From: Chamaecrista fasciculata
Taxonomy: Eukaryota; Streptophyta; Magnoliopsida; Fabales; Fabaceae
Direction: 5' to 3'
DNA: 64,000 nt
NCBI GenBank assembly: GCA_003254925.1
Contig: QANZ01029231.1
Span: forward strand, 67,748 to 131,747
How positions within the stretch are numbered: the first letter of the stretch is position 1; the number at the start of each line of letters is the position of its first letter. The translations under genes and the position numbers were made by a program. This document shows, one piece after another, positions 24,101 to 33,562 of this stretch. The notes beneath the pieces are model-generated. The model saw only the letters and a list, made by a program, of their open reading frames with translations, was not told the DNA's origin and did not search any database.

Positions 24101-27100
24101 ACTGAGAAGCATCAATGATGGGATAAATTCAAGGAATGGTAGACATCAAAATAGAATATAAGCTTGCGCAATTATGTCTGACAAAGAAGCAGTGAACTAA
24201 TCTGAAGCTCTTGCACAAAATGACTTGCCTTGTGATGGCTATACATGAAAGATCAAACAAGAAATTACTGGACTCCAGCATTTCTTATACTTTTGAAATG
24301 TGAAAGTGGTTCAAGCCAGTTTCCATTTTGAGGTGATTAGACAAACAAGTAAAACAAACACTCAGCAAAAATCAGTTTGATCAACTATTGTTAAAGCTTC
24401 TTCAAAACAAACCAGTATTAGCAGAATTACCAACCTGGAAGTATTTATGCAATAGTGACACCTATAAATTACTCATAGATAGGTCTTACCAATTAAGTAG
24501 TATATTGCAAAAGGATTAGGTGTTCATTATTATTTACAAGCCTTGGAATTTATTTTGTGGAAGGTGTCATATAGTTATCTCTTATTATTATCTTTGTGTT
24601 TATCTATTAGTTTATATTTGCTTTAGTGCAATAAATATAAGAGAAAGAGGGCACTGCTATCATGTGTATGCATGAACCATTGTATTGTATTACAAAACCA
24701 TAAATTCAAAACTAAGGCCTTATTGTCTCAAATGAACTTTCCTATTCCTTTCAAGTCCACAAGGCGCACACCCTAAAGACAACTGATTTCGCTGGTCTTA
24801 GTATAAAAGTCAACAGATCAGGTACTTAATTTAAGAAAAATAAACATTACCCACCCATACTGAACAACTTCCAACCCAGCACCAGCAAGACCTCGAGAAA
24901 TCGCATTCTGAAATTTGGTAAGTTGATGACAAAGTAATTAATAAACAGATATGGTACAATATGATAAGCTATTTATATGAATGCACTTCAACTTGAGAGG
25001 GTTCCAAAGAAAGATCTCCAGAAGCATCACTTTATATATTTCCATTTGCAAAAGGCAAAAGCCTAGCAAAGAAATCAAGTTAAAATGAAATTTCTCAACT
25101 TATTCAGAGATCAAACAGAGAGGTTTCAGACTACAAGAATTAAAATCAATACCCAACATACTATAGCCCTAGATTGACAATAACATTATCAAGCAATAGA
25201 ACTCACCTTCATTTTGTTCATGGCACATGAATGCTATATATATAAAAACAGTAGAGTTTTGTATTATCATATTTTATTATTAAATTATTAGACAATTTCA
25301 AATTTAAAATAATCATCAGGGCCCTAATAGGAGCATTGGAACAAGGTATATCAAATCACCAAAGGTGAATTAGAACAATCTAGACCTGTAAGGATTTTGC
25401 AGATATTCGGGAATCGTGGCCAATAGAAACTCTCAAATGCTTAGAGACATCTGCCTTCTTTTTCTCTACTAACCATCCGGCAAAGGCCGCTCCTATTGCT
25501 TCAGCAACAGGTTCAGTGAGGTTAACAGGCTCTCCCTCAACACCATCAATGGCCACACCACGAATATCACTGTTTAAAATTACATCATACATAACAACAT
25601 CAGCCTTCGGAAGTAAGACCCTGTCTGACTATATAAAAGTGGGTGAAAACAAGAGCTTCTACAGACAGAAGCATGGTGATGTATTACAGGAACTGGATAA
25701 AAAAGATGAACAAAAACACTCAAATTCAATATATCAAATCATCAATAATAATCAGGGTAATAATCCATTTGATTGGCCTATAAATTGGCAAAACTAAAAA
25801 AGAAATCCTAATCTGCTGAGAATACTACAGTATGGAATAAGATATCTCTTGTTCTGAAAGCCTATACTCAAGTCCCTGATTAAATTAAATAAACTCAATT
25901 TTGTCCAATTACAACCCCAAATTTTACATCAAGTATTAAAATAAACAATAACTCCATTGTCTCAACTTGCATTAGCTTCCCACTTCCCAGTAAAACCGTA
26001 ATATCTCTCCACTACATGCTTTTAGTAATTCAGAAGAAGAAAAATAGATGATATTGATAATTGCTATAATGTTATCAATGAATTGGCCCTCAAACATTTT
26101 GATGTTTTGTAAATGCAGCAAAGTACATTCTCAAGGTTATGTTGATCAAGATAATTTTTATTGCGTCATAATTGTCTCAGTGCCTTTCTAAACAAAGAGT
26201 AAATAGGTTAGGAAGTTGAAAGAGGGAATGCACTCCAAAGATTTCTACTTATCTCATTTCCTTCTTATTACCAATTTTGACCTTTCAGAACTTTTACTGA
26301 CTACAGTCTATGATGCCACTCTCTCCTTTCCCTTTTATCTTCTTTTCACTGTCCACTCTCTATATATATAACAGACACGTTTTCTTGTAAAGATACAATA
26401 TGTATAGAACATAGCTCTTCATCAAGAACGGAAGAAGGGGAAAACATATGCAAACGAAACAGAAACAAAAGCTTAATGAGGGTCTTAAAATTTAAACATA
26501 AAAACTCCTTGTAGACTTTCACTGACCTGCCATTTTGAAGTTTTAGAAAATCAACTTTGTCTACAAATGGCGCTGCAGTAGCAGAGGCAGATGCTGCAAC
26601 AAATGTCCCCAAAAATAAATCCATTAGGAAGGTAGTAGATAACCAATGCCAGATGGTACAAGATATAACCAATTTTATTAAAACGCAAAGGATAGTGTAC
26701 GCCCAATCAAATTACTGAAATAAAGATTTGCAGGTAAGGAAAGAGTGGAGAAAGACAAAGAGAAGGAGAACTATCCTAAATGTATTGAAATACATATTTT
26801 TTGCACTTGATATCAACCTGAACAATGAGAGTCTAGAACAGACCATTGCAGTGAATATTTCCCTGGATAAAAAAATCATTCTGGTGTTTTGTCAAAGTGT
26901 GCAATTTCAGGGAAGAGATGCCAGTCCATGTCAACTTCCCTTGTCGTGAGGGAAGCAAGATGTGCTTATAAGGGGCAATATAGTGCCCTTGACTTTGAGT
27001 AGTGAACTGTCTATTCTGTTGGTAGCACTGTGATACAAAAACATTTTGGACAACCTTCGCCGAAGTTGCTGCATAAACATTTACCATTTTATCAGATTTC

Positions 27101-27729
27101 AGTTCCAGATCCATAAAAGCTTAATGAATGTCTTTTGTCACTTTTTATGATTTTATCTTATAACTTTGAATTTCCCTTTAACATTACAAGTTTCCTATTA
27201 TTTAACTGCATTCTTTTTATACAGTAGCATACCAAAGAAATCAAGATTTTCATTAATTTTATACCAACACCCACGCCCCCTTTCAACCGCTCTTCAATCA
27301 ATTTCATGAATTCAGTCATCTACTTTTACTTCAGTATTCAATTTCATGAATTCACTCATCTAAAAGGTCAGCTTAATTTTTATCATTATTTTCGGTAAGC
27401 CTATTTTCAATATTCATTAATTGTCTTATCAGAGACACCTCAGCTGCAGTCCATATTGTATGACTCATGAAAAGCAAAAGGCTTGTGCTTCTACGGTAGA
27501 ATAGGAGGATATAGCAGCCGAAAACAATTCGATACCAAAACCAAATCAAAGGGCGCAAACAAATAAATTCATCACCCATCTTCGTTGCAATGATATTATA
27601 TTGTTCAAGCTACAACTAAAAAGAAAAACCCGAATTTAAGCCGTTCAACCTCATGCAAATCCAAATAAAAATGAAATACATGAAATTAAATGGGAAGTAG
27701 TGGGAAGACGATTCCATGATACCTGCCAT
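12133..27729 (-). CDS. Plastid phosphoglucomutase/phosphomannomutase family protein (alpha-D-phosphohexomutase), 18 coding exons
   Basis: The enzyme family moves phosphate between C1 and C6 of hexose phosphates through a phosphoserine. Exons from the start: 27723-27729, 26844-27068, 26527-26593, 25386-25569, 24855-24907, 23954-24042, 18848-19084, 18528-18592, 15556-15616, 15360-15477, 15193-15274, 15015-15087, 14794-14855, 14369-14464, 13306-13460, 13127-13223, 12830-12907 and 12133-12243. They sum to 1860 nt, in phase throughout (619 aa). The first coding exon is only ATGGCAG, chosen because it joins in frame to a good acceptor (TTTATGCAG) and gives a start MAATSA. Residues 1 to about 75 have almost no acidic residues, like a chloroplast transit peptide. 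Domain I holds SDIRG (100-104) and the phosphoserine loop TASHLP (208-213). The metal loop is DTDVDR (364-369), the sugar loop ETSGH (453-457), and the C-terminal phosphate loop RVSGYGG (559-565). It follows Arabidopsis At5g17530 and At1g70820 from memory. The substrate (glucose, mannose or glucosamine phosphate) is not decided by the sequence. Introns carry transposons, yet no exon is broken. Confidence 0.93.
12342..12721. mobile_element. Mutator-type foldback MITE in the last intron of the mutase gene
   Basis: A 380-bp element runs from GGCCAAAGTCTTATTTTGG to its inverse ending AGGACTTTGGCC, with an exact 9-bp duplication AAAGGAAAA at 12333-12341 and 12722-12730. Its arms are mostly complementary (words such as TTTTGGTCCCTCATGTTTGC), so the intron RNA could form a long hairpin. 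It lies between exons 17 and 18 of the mutase gene and leaves their splice sites untouched. Confidence 0.9.
16094..16227. repeat. Small inverted-repeat element in a mutase intron
   Basis: The 134-bp segment begins GGATCCTCTGCAGTCT and ends with the near-inverse AGACTGTAGAGGATCC. Its interior is also self-complementary (GTGTAGAGAGAG with CTCTCTCTACAC). It looks like a MITE, but no target duplication was found. Confidence 0.55.
16411..18467 (-). mobile_element. Rearranged Ty1/copia element in a mutase intron, minus strand
   Basis: Two similar segments, 16411 to about 16585 and 18348-18467 (shared phrase TTTTATGTATATTCCATTAA), are the LTR remains. The 18.4-kb copy is truncated. Beside it on the minus strand is TGCTATCAAAGCC (18335-18347), a variant of the initiator-tRNA-Met primer site. 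A purine tract (GAGGGGGAGT on the minus strand, about 16591-16600) precedes the other LTR. Only the end of pol survives inside, at 16842-17348. The host intron (15617-18527) is otherwise intact. Confidence 0.75.
16842..17348 (-). pseudogene. Copia polyprotein fragment: end of reverse transcriptase and RNase H
   Basis: A 168-codon open frame on the minus strand shows copia C-terminal motifs in order: KYSLDLLAK, YRRFIGKLNYLTITRPDIAY, a degraded ADWAG block (YANWVG), GGNLISWKSKKHNVVSRSSA and SAESEYRA. The block usually reading DRRSTSGYC is scrambled. It lacks gag, protease, integrase and the YVDD catalytic region, so it is a dead remnant. It shares its ancestry with, but is clearly diverged from, the copia copy at 19449-21991. 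Confidence 0.85.
19440..22196 (+). mobile_element. 5'-truncated Ty1/copia element in a mutase intron, plus strand
   Basis: The element enters inside the integrase domain and continues through reverse transcriptase and RNase H. It is followed by a polypurine tract (GAGGGGGAGT at about 21992-22001) and a 3' LTR segment beginning TGTTGTGAATATTTG at 22001, ending near 22196. There is no 5' LTR, gag or protease. It sits antisense to the mutase gene in the intron 19085-23953. Confidence 0.8.
19449..21991 (+). pseudogene. Copia integrase/reverse transcriptase/RNase H polyprotein, truncated and frameshifted
   Basis: The first frame (19449-19685) starts in the integrase core (FIDDYSRCTWLYLMKS, then ILRSDNAKEY). 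A directly repeated 23-bp unit (19629-19651 and 19652-19674) shifts the frame. The second frame (19658-21991, 777 codons) continues with TPQQNGIAERKNRHLIE, a proline-rich linker, and the reverse transcriptase blocks WRQAMLDEM, CRWVYAVK and QLDIKNAFLHGELEEEVYM, with catalytic YVDDIVITG. RNase H follows, with ADWAGSPDDRRSTSGYC and SSAEAEYRAMA. From the linker on the pol region is remarkably intact, suggesting a fairly recent insertion or a gene that decayed late. The N-terminal half of the polyprotein is missing. Confidence 0.9.
22250..23070 (+). mobile_element. Second copia fragment: LTR end, primer site and gag
   Basis: An LTR-like end (to about 22430) is followed by TGCTATCAGAGGC (22433-22445), close to the tRNA-Met primer site. 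A gag-type region follows in two overlapping frames (22541-22828 and 22810-23067). Motifs such as AAIQLCLFEEVLREV, TADIWNKLEDLYM, LDEFNSLLIDLENL and LLVVSLPSSYRHFQEIM are typical of the copia gag domain. A frameshift near 22800-22820 separates the two halves. It stops before the zinc knuckle. It may be the 5' part of an element different from the one directly upstream. Confidence 0.75.
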
Positions 27730-28065
27730 TAGGTGATTAGAGTTGGGGGTTTTGAATTGCCTCGACTGAGAAAACAAGACGGTAGGAAACAGAGGAATGA
27801 ATAGAACTGCGTGTGCGTGAGTTCCTTATTTTGTATTTTTCATTACCTTTTAGGCTTTAGCTGCCACCAACCATCTTTTGCTTGCACGTGCGTAGCTAAA
27901 AGACCCATCATCATCCATCGGGAGATTCAAGAGTTTTTTTTTTTTCTTTTCTTTTTAAAGGGTCATTTTGTTCTTAAATATATCTTTTCACGTTTATTTT
28001 GGTTTATTATATTTTAAAATATCTAAATTAGTCTAAAATGTTTCATTTTGGTCTAATGTTAGCTA
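27730..28065 (-). promoter_or_regulatory. 5' UTR and promoter region of the mutase gene
   Basis: Upstream of the 7-nt coding exon the sequence is free of other genes. It holds the G-box at 27885-27890 and, on the minus strand, AT-rich words near 27820-27835 that could be a TATA region. The transcription start was not determined. The first intron (27069-27722, 654 bp) follows immediately after the start codon, a position often associated with enhanced expression in plants. Confidence 0.4.
27885..27890. promoter_or_regulatory. G-box (CACGTG) upstream of the mutase gene
   Basis: A palindromic CACGTG lies about 155 bp upstream of the proposed mutase start codon. This is a known binding core for plant bZIP and bHLH factors, including light-response regulators. 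Function here is inferred from position only. Confidence 0.4.
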
Positions 28066-28073
28066 CTAGTGTG

Positions 28074-28406
28074 GTATGAAGCATGGACACGAGATACGAC
28101 ATGGATACGGACACATCAACACGCCAAATTCTTAAAGATTACATGACACGACACGACATATATTTATATATATATATATAAATAATTAAAAATTCATAAA
28201 TTGTGATGAAAATTTTAAGAATTAGAATATTTATACATAATATATGTTATATGTGTCATTATTTTCTATTTCTTGTCATATTAAAGTCATAAAAATTAAT
28301 TTTATATTTTGAAACTTATAAATATGTGTGTATCGTACGGGTGTCGGACACGGATACGTGTTTGACACGGTGACAGGGCTTTGAAATGAAGCGTCCATGC
28401 TCATAG
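28074..28406. mobile_element. MITE family member 1 (8-bp TSD, GAAGCATGGACAC ends)
   Basis: 333 bp with ends GTATGAAGCATGGACACG and ..GCGTCCATGCTCATAG, and an exact 8-bp duplication CTAGTGTG at 28066-28073 and 28407-28414. The interior alternates ACACGG/GACACG words near both ends around an AT-rich centre. It is homologous to the copies at 35778-36123 and 47960-48305 and the most diverged of the three. TSD length points to the hAT superfamily. Confidence 0.85.
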
Positions 28407-28414
28407 CTAGTGTG

Positions 28415-28906
28415 CTTTGCATGCCCTTTTTATAATTTTTATAATTAATAAAAAAATTATTTTATTATATTTTCTAAAAAATTAATTTTGATAATTTTCA
28501 TTTTATTTTTCTTGTAAATTTTTTAATTTAAAATTGTAAAAAATTACTTAATCTCATCTACTACTTTCTCTCTCTCATTATCTATACAGTTAGCCAATTA
28601 CCAAGTTTCACATGTTTATTTCTTATTTTTTAATTTTTAAATTAATTATTTTTGACCGACCAGAAGGATCCTCAGACATATATAATAGTATAAATAAATA
28701 AATATAGATATTGGTTACTTTCGAACTTGAAATGAGATAAATATGACCATATTGAAGAGTTTGGGACTAAAATAAAATATTTTATCAACATTTAGGACCA
28801 ATTTAGATATTTTGAAAAATAAAAGACCAAAATAAATAGTAGGACATATATTTAGGACCAAAATGACCCTTTAACCTTTTTCTTTTCATTATCTTTTTAA
28901 GATTAA
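28415..28906. other. AT-rich intergenic DNA
   Basis: Low-complexity AT-rich sequence with a CT-rich run near 28567-28580. No gene or element end was recognised except the Micron-like start next to the MITE. Confidence 0.4.
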
Positions 28907-29095
28907 GGGTCAATTTGGATTTGCTCAAAATCAGCTTATAAGTCGATTATTCCTGAAAAAGCTAAATAATTCCGTTTGTTTTAAGATTATCCAATAATTT
29001 AATTATAATTTACAATAATCTCTTATCTCAAGACACTCAATTATTTTTATACCCCTATAAACATGCATATAATTACTTATACTTCAATATATATT

Positions 29096-29617
29096 GATGT
29101 TGCAAGATCTCCTCAAATTCCCATCCCAGTGAATTTTAACAAATTGAAGTGGGAGTCTATTAATGATATTGAAAGACCCTTAACGGATAGGGAGATAAAA
29201 GAAGCGGCATTTAGTATGGGGCCCTTCAAGGCGCCGGGTATTGATGGCCTCCATGCAGTGTTCTTTCAATCTTAGTGGGATAATATTGGTGGTTCGGTTT
29301 GCAGGTTTGTGAAAGATGTGTTTTTGAATCCTGCTCATATACGGGAAGTCAATCAAACACTTCTTGTGTTGATCCCAAAAGTTGACAACCCATAAAGTAT
29401 TAAAGACTTGAGACCCATCTCCCTCTTCAACGTCATTTATAAACTCATTACCAAAATTATTGCCAACAGATTGAAGATATATTTACCTAATCTTATATCC
29501 CCCAATCAATGTAGCTTTGTTCCTGGCCGCCATGGCAGTGATAATGTTATTATTGCCCAAGAAGTCATTCATACTATACGAAATATGAAAGGGAATAAGG
29601 AGTTTATGGCTCTAAAT
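29096..29617 (+). pseudogene. L1-type LINE reverse transcriptase, N-terminal part
   Basis: Plus-strand frames show plant L1 reverse transcriptase blocks: LTDREIKEAAFSMGPFKAPG with GIDGLHAVFFQ, then LRPISLFNVIYKLITKIIAN, and FVPGRHGSDNVIIAQEVIHT. In-frame stops occur at 29273 (TAG) and 29393 (TAA). The frame ends where the hAT MITE begins. The catalytic palm is missing; zinc-finger and RNase H domains of what is probably the same LINE reappear at 45532 in the same orientation, 15.5 kb away. Confidence 0.88.
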
Positions 29618-30093
29618 CAGTGTTGTCATAACCGAACCGGACAAAGACTCGGACAAGTGTTCGGTTCACGGTCGGATCGGTTGAATCGGTCGGATCGGAT
29701 GTTTGGACCGGATGACGTAATAAATAATTATTTTTAATATATTAAATATAAACCCTCTATATTTTTTTTGGGTCTAAGAGATGCATTAAATCTATTAATT
29801 TATTAAATAAGTAAAACAATTGGTAAGAGAAAGCTAACAGAGCCTCACAGTTGGGATTGTAAAGGCGCTGGGAGTGTGAAGAAAGGGCATGGGTTCGATC
29901 CTTACAAGGCTCAAAACGATTTTTTGTAAAAACAATTGAGAACCGCCGGTCCGGTCCAGCGGTTGGTTCCGGTTTTCCGGTTCTTGGCCGGTTATTTCCG
30001 GTCCAACCATCATTCCGGTTCAAATGGTTGAACCAACTCGCTTGTATCTTCGGGTAGCGGTCCAACCGGTCCGTTCCGGTTTTCACATCACTG
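29618..30093. mobile_element. hAT MITE (CAGTGTTGTCATAACC ends) with exact 8-bp TSD
   Basis: 476 bp beginning CAGTGTTGTCATAACCGAAC and ending GGTTTTCACATCACTG, with an exact duplication CTCTAAAT at 29610-29617 and 30094-30101. The CAGTG terminus and 8-bp TSD define a hAT element. Subterminal regions are full of CCGGT/ACCGG words. The insertion fell 7 bp before the LINE/LTR junction, so the right TSD ends with the first T of the LTR at 30101. It carries a tRNA-like segment at 29840-29912. Confidence 0.92.
29840..29912 (+). other. 73-nt tRNA-like segment inside the hAT MITE
   Basis: The ends can pair (GAGCCT with AGGCTC). An AGTTGGGA word lies at the A-box position and GGTTCGATCC, a B-box (T-arm) match, lies at 29892-29901. 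Total length, 73 nt, equals a tRNA. The D and anticodon arms do not fold convincingly, so this is likely a relic of a tRNA or tRNA-derived SINE, not a working tRNA gene. Confidence 0.35.
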
Positions 30094-32368
30094 CTCTAAA
30101 TGTAACGCCCCAATTTTTGAAGGACCTTTTCGAAAAAAAAAAGTTGGAGAGGCCTAAAAGAATTATGAAAGAATAATTTGTAAGAAGAATTTAAAGTGAA
30201 GAATCATTATATGATAGATGTATGAGATGAAGGGAGTGAAATAATGGAAATTGAAGTTATAGGGACTAAACTGAAAAGTGGAGAAGTTATTGTAATTTAT
30301 GGAAAATAAGAATTTGAGAACAATATGGGCAAGAATGTGATGTAAATGAGATGGGAAATTTTATGGTGGTAAAGAAATAAGTTTTTAGGGAGTTAAGTGT
30401 CAATAATGGAATTTCTAGAAGAGGGAAGGACTAAACTGCAAATTCTGAAAATATCATAATTATAGATAAAAAATTGTGTTAATGCTTGGGGAGGAGTTTA
30501 GAAGCAATTATGAGACATGGGGAGACTAAATTGTGAATTAAAATGTTCTAAAGAAGGGTTTTGAGAGAAATAAGAAAGTTTGGGGGGAGAAGTGTAGTTT
30601 CCCCCAAACTTTAGTAAAACTCAATTATGGGAGTGTTTTTAAGAGCTGATTTCGTGGGAGAACAGAAAAAAAACAGAGGGGAAAGTTTATGGCACCCACG
30701 AAGAGAGAGAAGAGGAGGAAACTTGAGGAGGAGCTTGGTCTAGAGCAAATTCAAGGTGAGGAATTTCAAGTTTGGAGGACCGATTTGCTTCTAAGGTAGG
30801 ATTTCTTTGTTCCCTCCTCTTTGTATCTTTTTCATCTCTTCTCTCCAATTTTGCTAATTTGGCCCCTAGGGGTTGAAAACTTGATTTCGAAAATAATGAT
30901 GTTTTTGTGAATTTGATGATTGGGTTTTGTTCTATGAATGATTATTGATGAGTTTTTGAAGAGTTTGATGGAAAAATCACTTTTCAAAAAGGGAATTTCG
31001 AGCTAGGGTTTGTTAGGGACTAAAATGGTGTTTTTGTGATAAATGAATGTTTGATGCATGAGTTCTGATATGAGAGTCAAATTGAGGTTGTTTGATGATT
31101 ATATGATGAGTTTTGAGGCTGGAGAATATAATTTTGAAGTCTAAAATGGAGGGTTTTGGATTTTGGGATGCTTAGGGACTAAAATGACATTTTTGGATGA
31201 TTAATGAATGTCTGATGCTTGATTGGTGTGATAGGAGTTATTCTGATGTTGTTTTATGGTTAAATGTTGAGTTTTGGAGTTGGGAAACATGTTTTGATGA
31301 TTGAAATGAAGAACTTTGGGCATTGGGTTGTTTAGGGACTAAATTGCACTGTTTTCCGAGGTACTATGTTTCTGCAGAACGACCTGGAAAGAAGTGAGTA
31401 TATCTTCGTATATAGATGCCAGATTTTCATGTGTGACTACTCGTTTTAAAGCTAAGAAAGAGAGCAATCCATACATAGTTTTAGTGTGCAGATTTAACGG
31501 CTGGATTGAGAGAAAAGTGGTCACGAATAGTGACAGCCGAAGTGGGAAAAAAATGCAGAATTTTATAGTTTTATGTTTTGTTTTCATTTGAGTTAGGGGG
31601 TCCCTTGGGAAGTTGTTTCCCTTATAAAATGGAAGTATTTCTGGGTCTAAAGAGGGGGTAAATGATGAGGTTTCATTTCCACTTTCAAACTTGAATTTTA
31701 TAATATGTTATAGCTTGTACTTTTCAATGTGTTCAAGAGTCGTGTGCGGCTCGAATTGTGGGAGTCCGGGGTGGCTCGAAATGTGATTGTTAGTATGAAA
31801 TTAGTTGTGTAGGCCTTTGGGAGGCTTATTATATATTGTATAGGTTGTTGGAAGCTTGTGAGTGGCTTTCTTATCCCAGCCCCGCTTGAGGGTTTGCTTG
31901 TTGATGACATTACTTGCTATAAAAATCGCCTAGTTGTTAAATGTGCTTGTTGTGATATTACTTGTCGTATAAATTGCCTAATTGTTAAATCTACTTGTGA
32001 ATGATACCACTTGTTATTCAAATTGCCTATTTGCTAATGTTTACTTGAAACTTCTGAACTTCAAGTATACTTGCATTGACCAGATGCTCCGTGAATGATT
32101 TGCCTTCATGGAAATTGTGGAATTTTGGCGAAGTATATTGATGATAATAGTTGCACTTTGGTTGCTAACTGACCAGCCCATGTATGACGTGTATTGATGC
32201 TAATTAGTATTCATTCTTTATTCTGTTGTGTAGTATGTTTTGGTTAGACTGGATTGGATTGTGTTTGATTATAACATTCACTTCTTATTCTGGGGTGTCA
32301 TATGTTTGGTTTGACTGAATTGAATTGTGTTTGTGTTTGTGTTTGTATTGTGTTTGTGTTTGTGTATG

Positions 32369-32750
32369 CTGGGGACGGCGATACGTAACACCCAGCCGAG
32401 TTATGAGAAGAGACGGACAAGAGAAACCCTTGGGGACGGCGATACGTAACGCCCAAGTGGGAAATGAAAGAGAATATGAAAGTGAGAAATCCATGAGACG
32501 ACGATACGTAACGCCCAGTGGATATGGATATGAAAGTGAGCAAACCCTTGGGGACGGCGATACGTAACGCCCAAGTGGGAAATGAAAGAGAATATGAAAG
32601 TGAGAAATCCCTGGGGACGGCGATACATAACGCCCAGTGGATATGGATATGAAAGTGAGCAAACTCCCTGGGGACGGCGGTACGTAACGCCTAGGTGGGA
32701 ATTGGAAATGGAAATGGGAATGCTGGGGACGACGATACGTAACGCCCAGC
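32369..32750 (+). repeat. Array of seven TACGTA palindromic boxes in LTR copy A
   Basis: Seven copies of a core GGCGATACGTAACGCC or close variants recur every 52-65 bp. Spacers are of two kinds: one carries GGATATGGATATGAAAGTGAG, the other GTGGGAAATGAAAGAG. The core is a near palindrome (GGCG, A/T, TACGTA, A/T, CGCC), often further extended by CTGGG..CCCAG. ACGT-centred words are known bZIP binding sites; an enhancer role is inference. Confidence 0.85.
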
Positions 32751-33211
32751 TGTGTTGTGATACTTGATAGATCTGTTGCATTGAAACCCTATTTGGTTAT
32801 GAATTAATGATTGCTCGATGTTGAACATTGATGTTGTTGATATTGAGTGTTTTCGTCATTTCTGATGGTCTGAGACAGAAGTGAAATACTGATAATGTAA
32901 TATACCTGCGATTGAGTGATGAATTGATTGTTGGATCTTAGTTTGCATGGAATTTTTGAGTCAGTTGTAAAGTGATGATTATGCGATGTTAAATATTGAT
33001 TTTATTGATACAAAATGTCTTAGATGGTTAGAATGATATCTATTGGATTGTTGGGATCTTGATGTAATATTTATTTGATCATTCACGATTTCATACAAAC
33101 TTCTTTTAGAGCAAATCCGCAATTTCACTTTCAATCAGTATTTTCAGGGAACATTTCCTTCTTCTAGGCTATTTCTTTTATCTAAGAGAATTTTCTAAAA
33201 ATATATTCTTA

Positions 33212-33562
33212 GGGTCCGTTTGGTAGTAGAGTAGGTATGTAAAGGAAAGGGTTTTACAAGGGAAAGATTGTGAGGGAAAGGAAAAGTAGTTGAGGGAATG
33301 TAAAGTAGGTAAAGATNCCACCGTCAGGGGAAGAAGATGGGATGGAGTGATAGGGGCAAATTAGGAATTCTACCATAATTCCTTAGGTAGACTTGGATTA
33401 CATCAGAAATCTGAAGTAAAGAAAAATGGCCTATGTAATGTAAATCCCTTTACGTTGTAATCCACTTTACATAGCTCAAATTACCATACCAAACACATGA
33501 AATTATTGAAATCCGTGCCATTTTACATTGTAAATCCCAATTCATTCCTAGCAAACGGAGCC
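33212..33562. mobile_element. Tourist/PIF-type MITE with TTA target duplication
   Basis: 351 bp, ends GGGTCCGTTTGGTAG and ..CTAGCAAACGGAGCC, flanked by TTA at 33209-33211 and 33563-33565. LTR copy C keeps the empty site (ATTCTTAATG in reverse, near 43835), which proves the insertion and its 3-bp duplication. One undetermined base sits at 33317. Confidence 0.92.

Noticed and set aside
26833..27114. Mutase start at the in-frame ATG at 27114
   Set aside because: Possible, but the upstream sequence lacks a good acceptor, and the ATGGCAG exon joined at 27068 gives a start resembling known relatives. Kept only as an alternative.
29840..29912. Functional tRNA gene
   Set aside because: Only acceptor-end pairing and box words are visible; D and anticodon arms do not fold well and it lies within a transposon.
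32369..32750. CRISPR-like look of regular repeats with spacers
   Set aside because: The spacers are themselves repeated in only two types, the host is a plant, and the array lies in an LTR.
32285..32781. Several overlapping frames of 80-126 codons rich in RRYVTPS or YVSPSP words
   Set aside because: They are translations of the TACGTA tandem array in different frames; the same happens at 34669-35120 and 44214-44758. No protein is supported.
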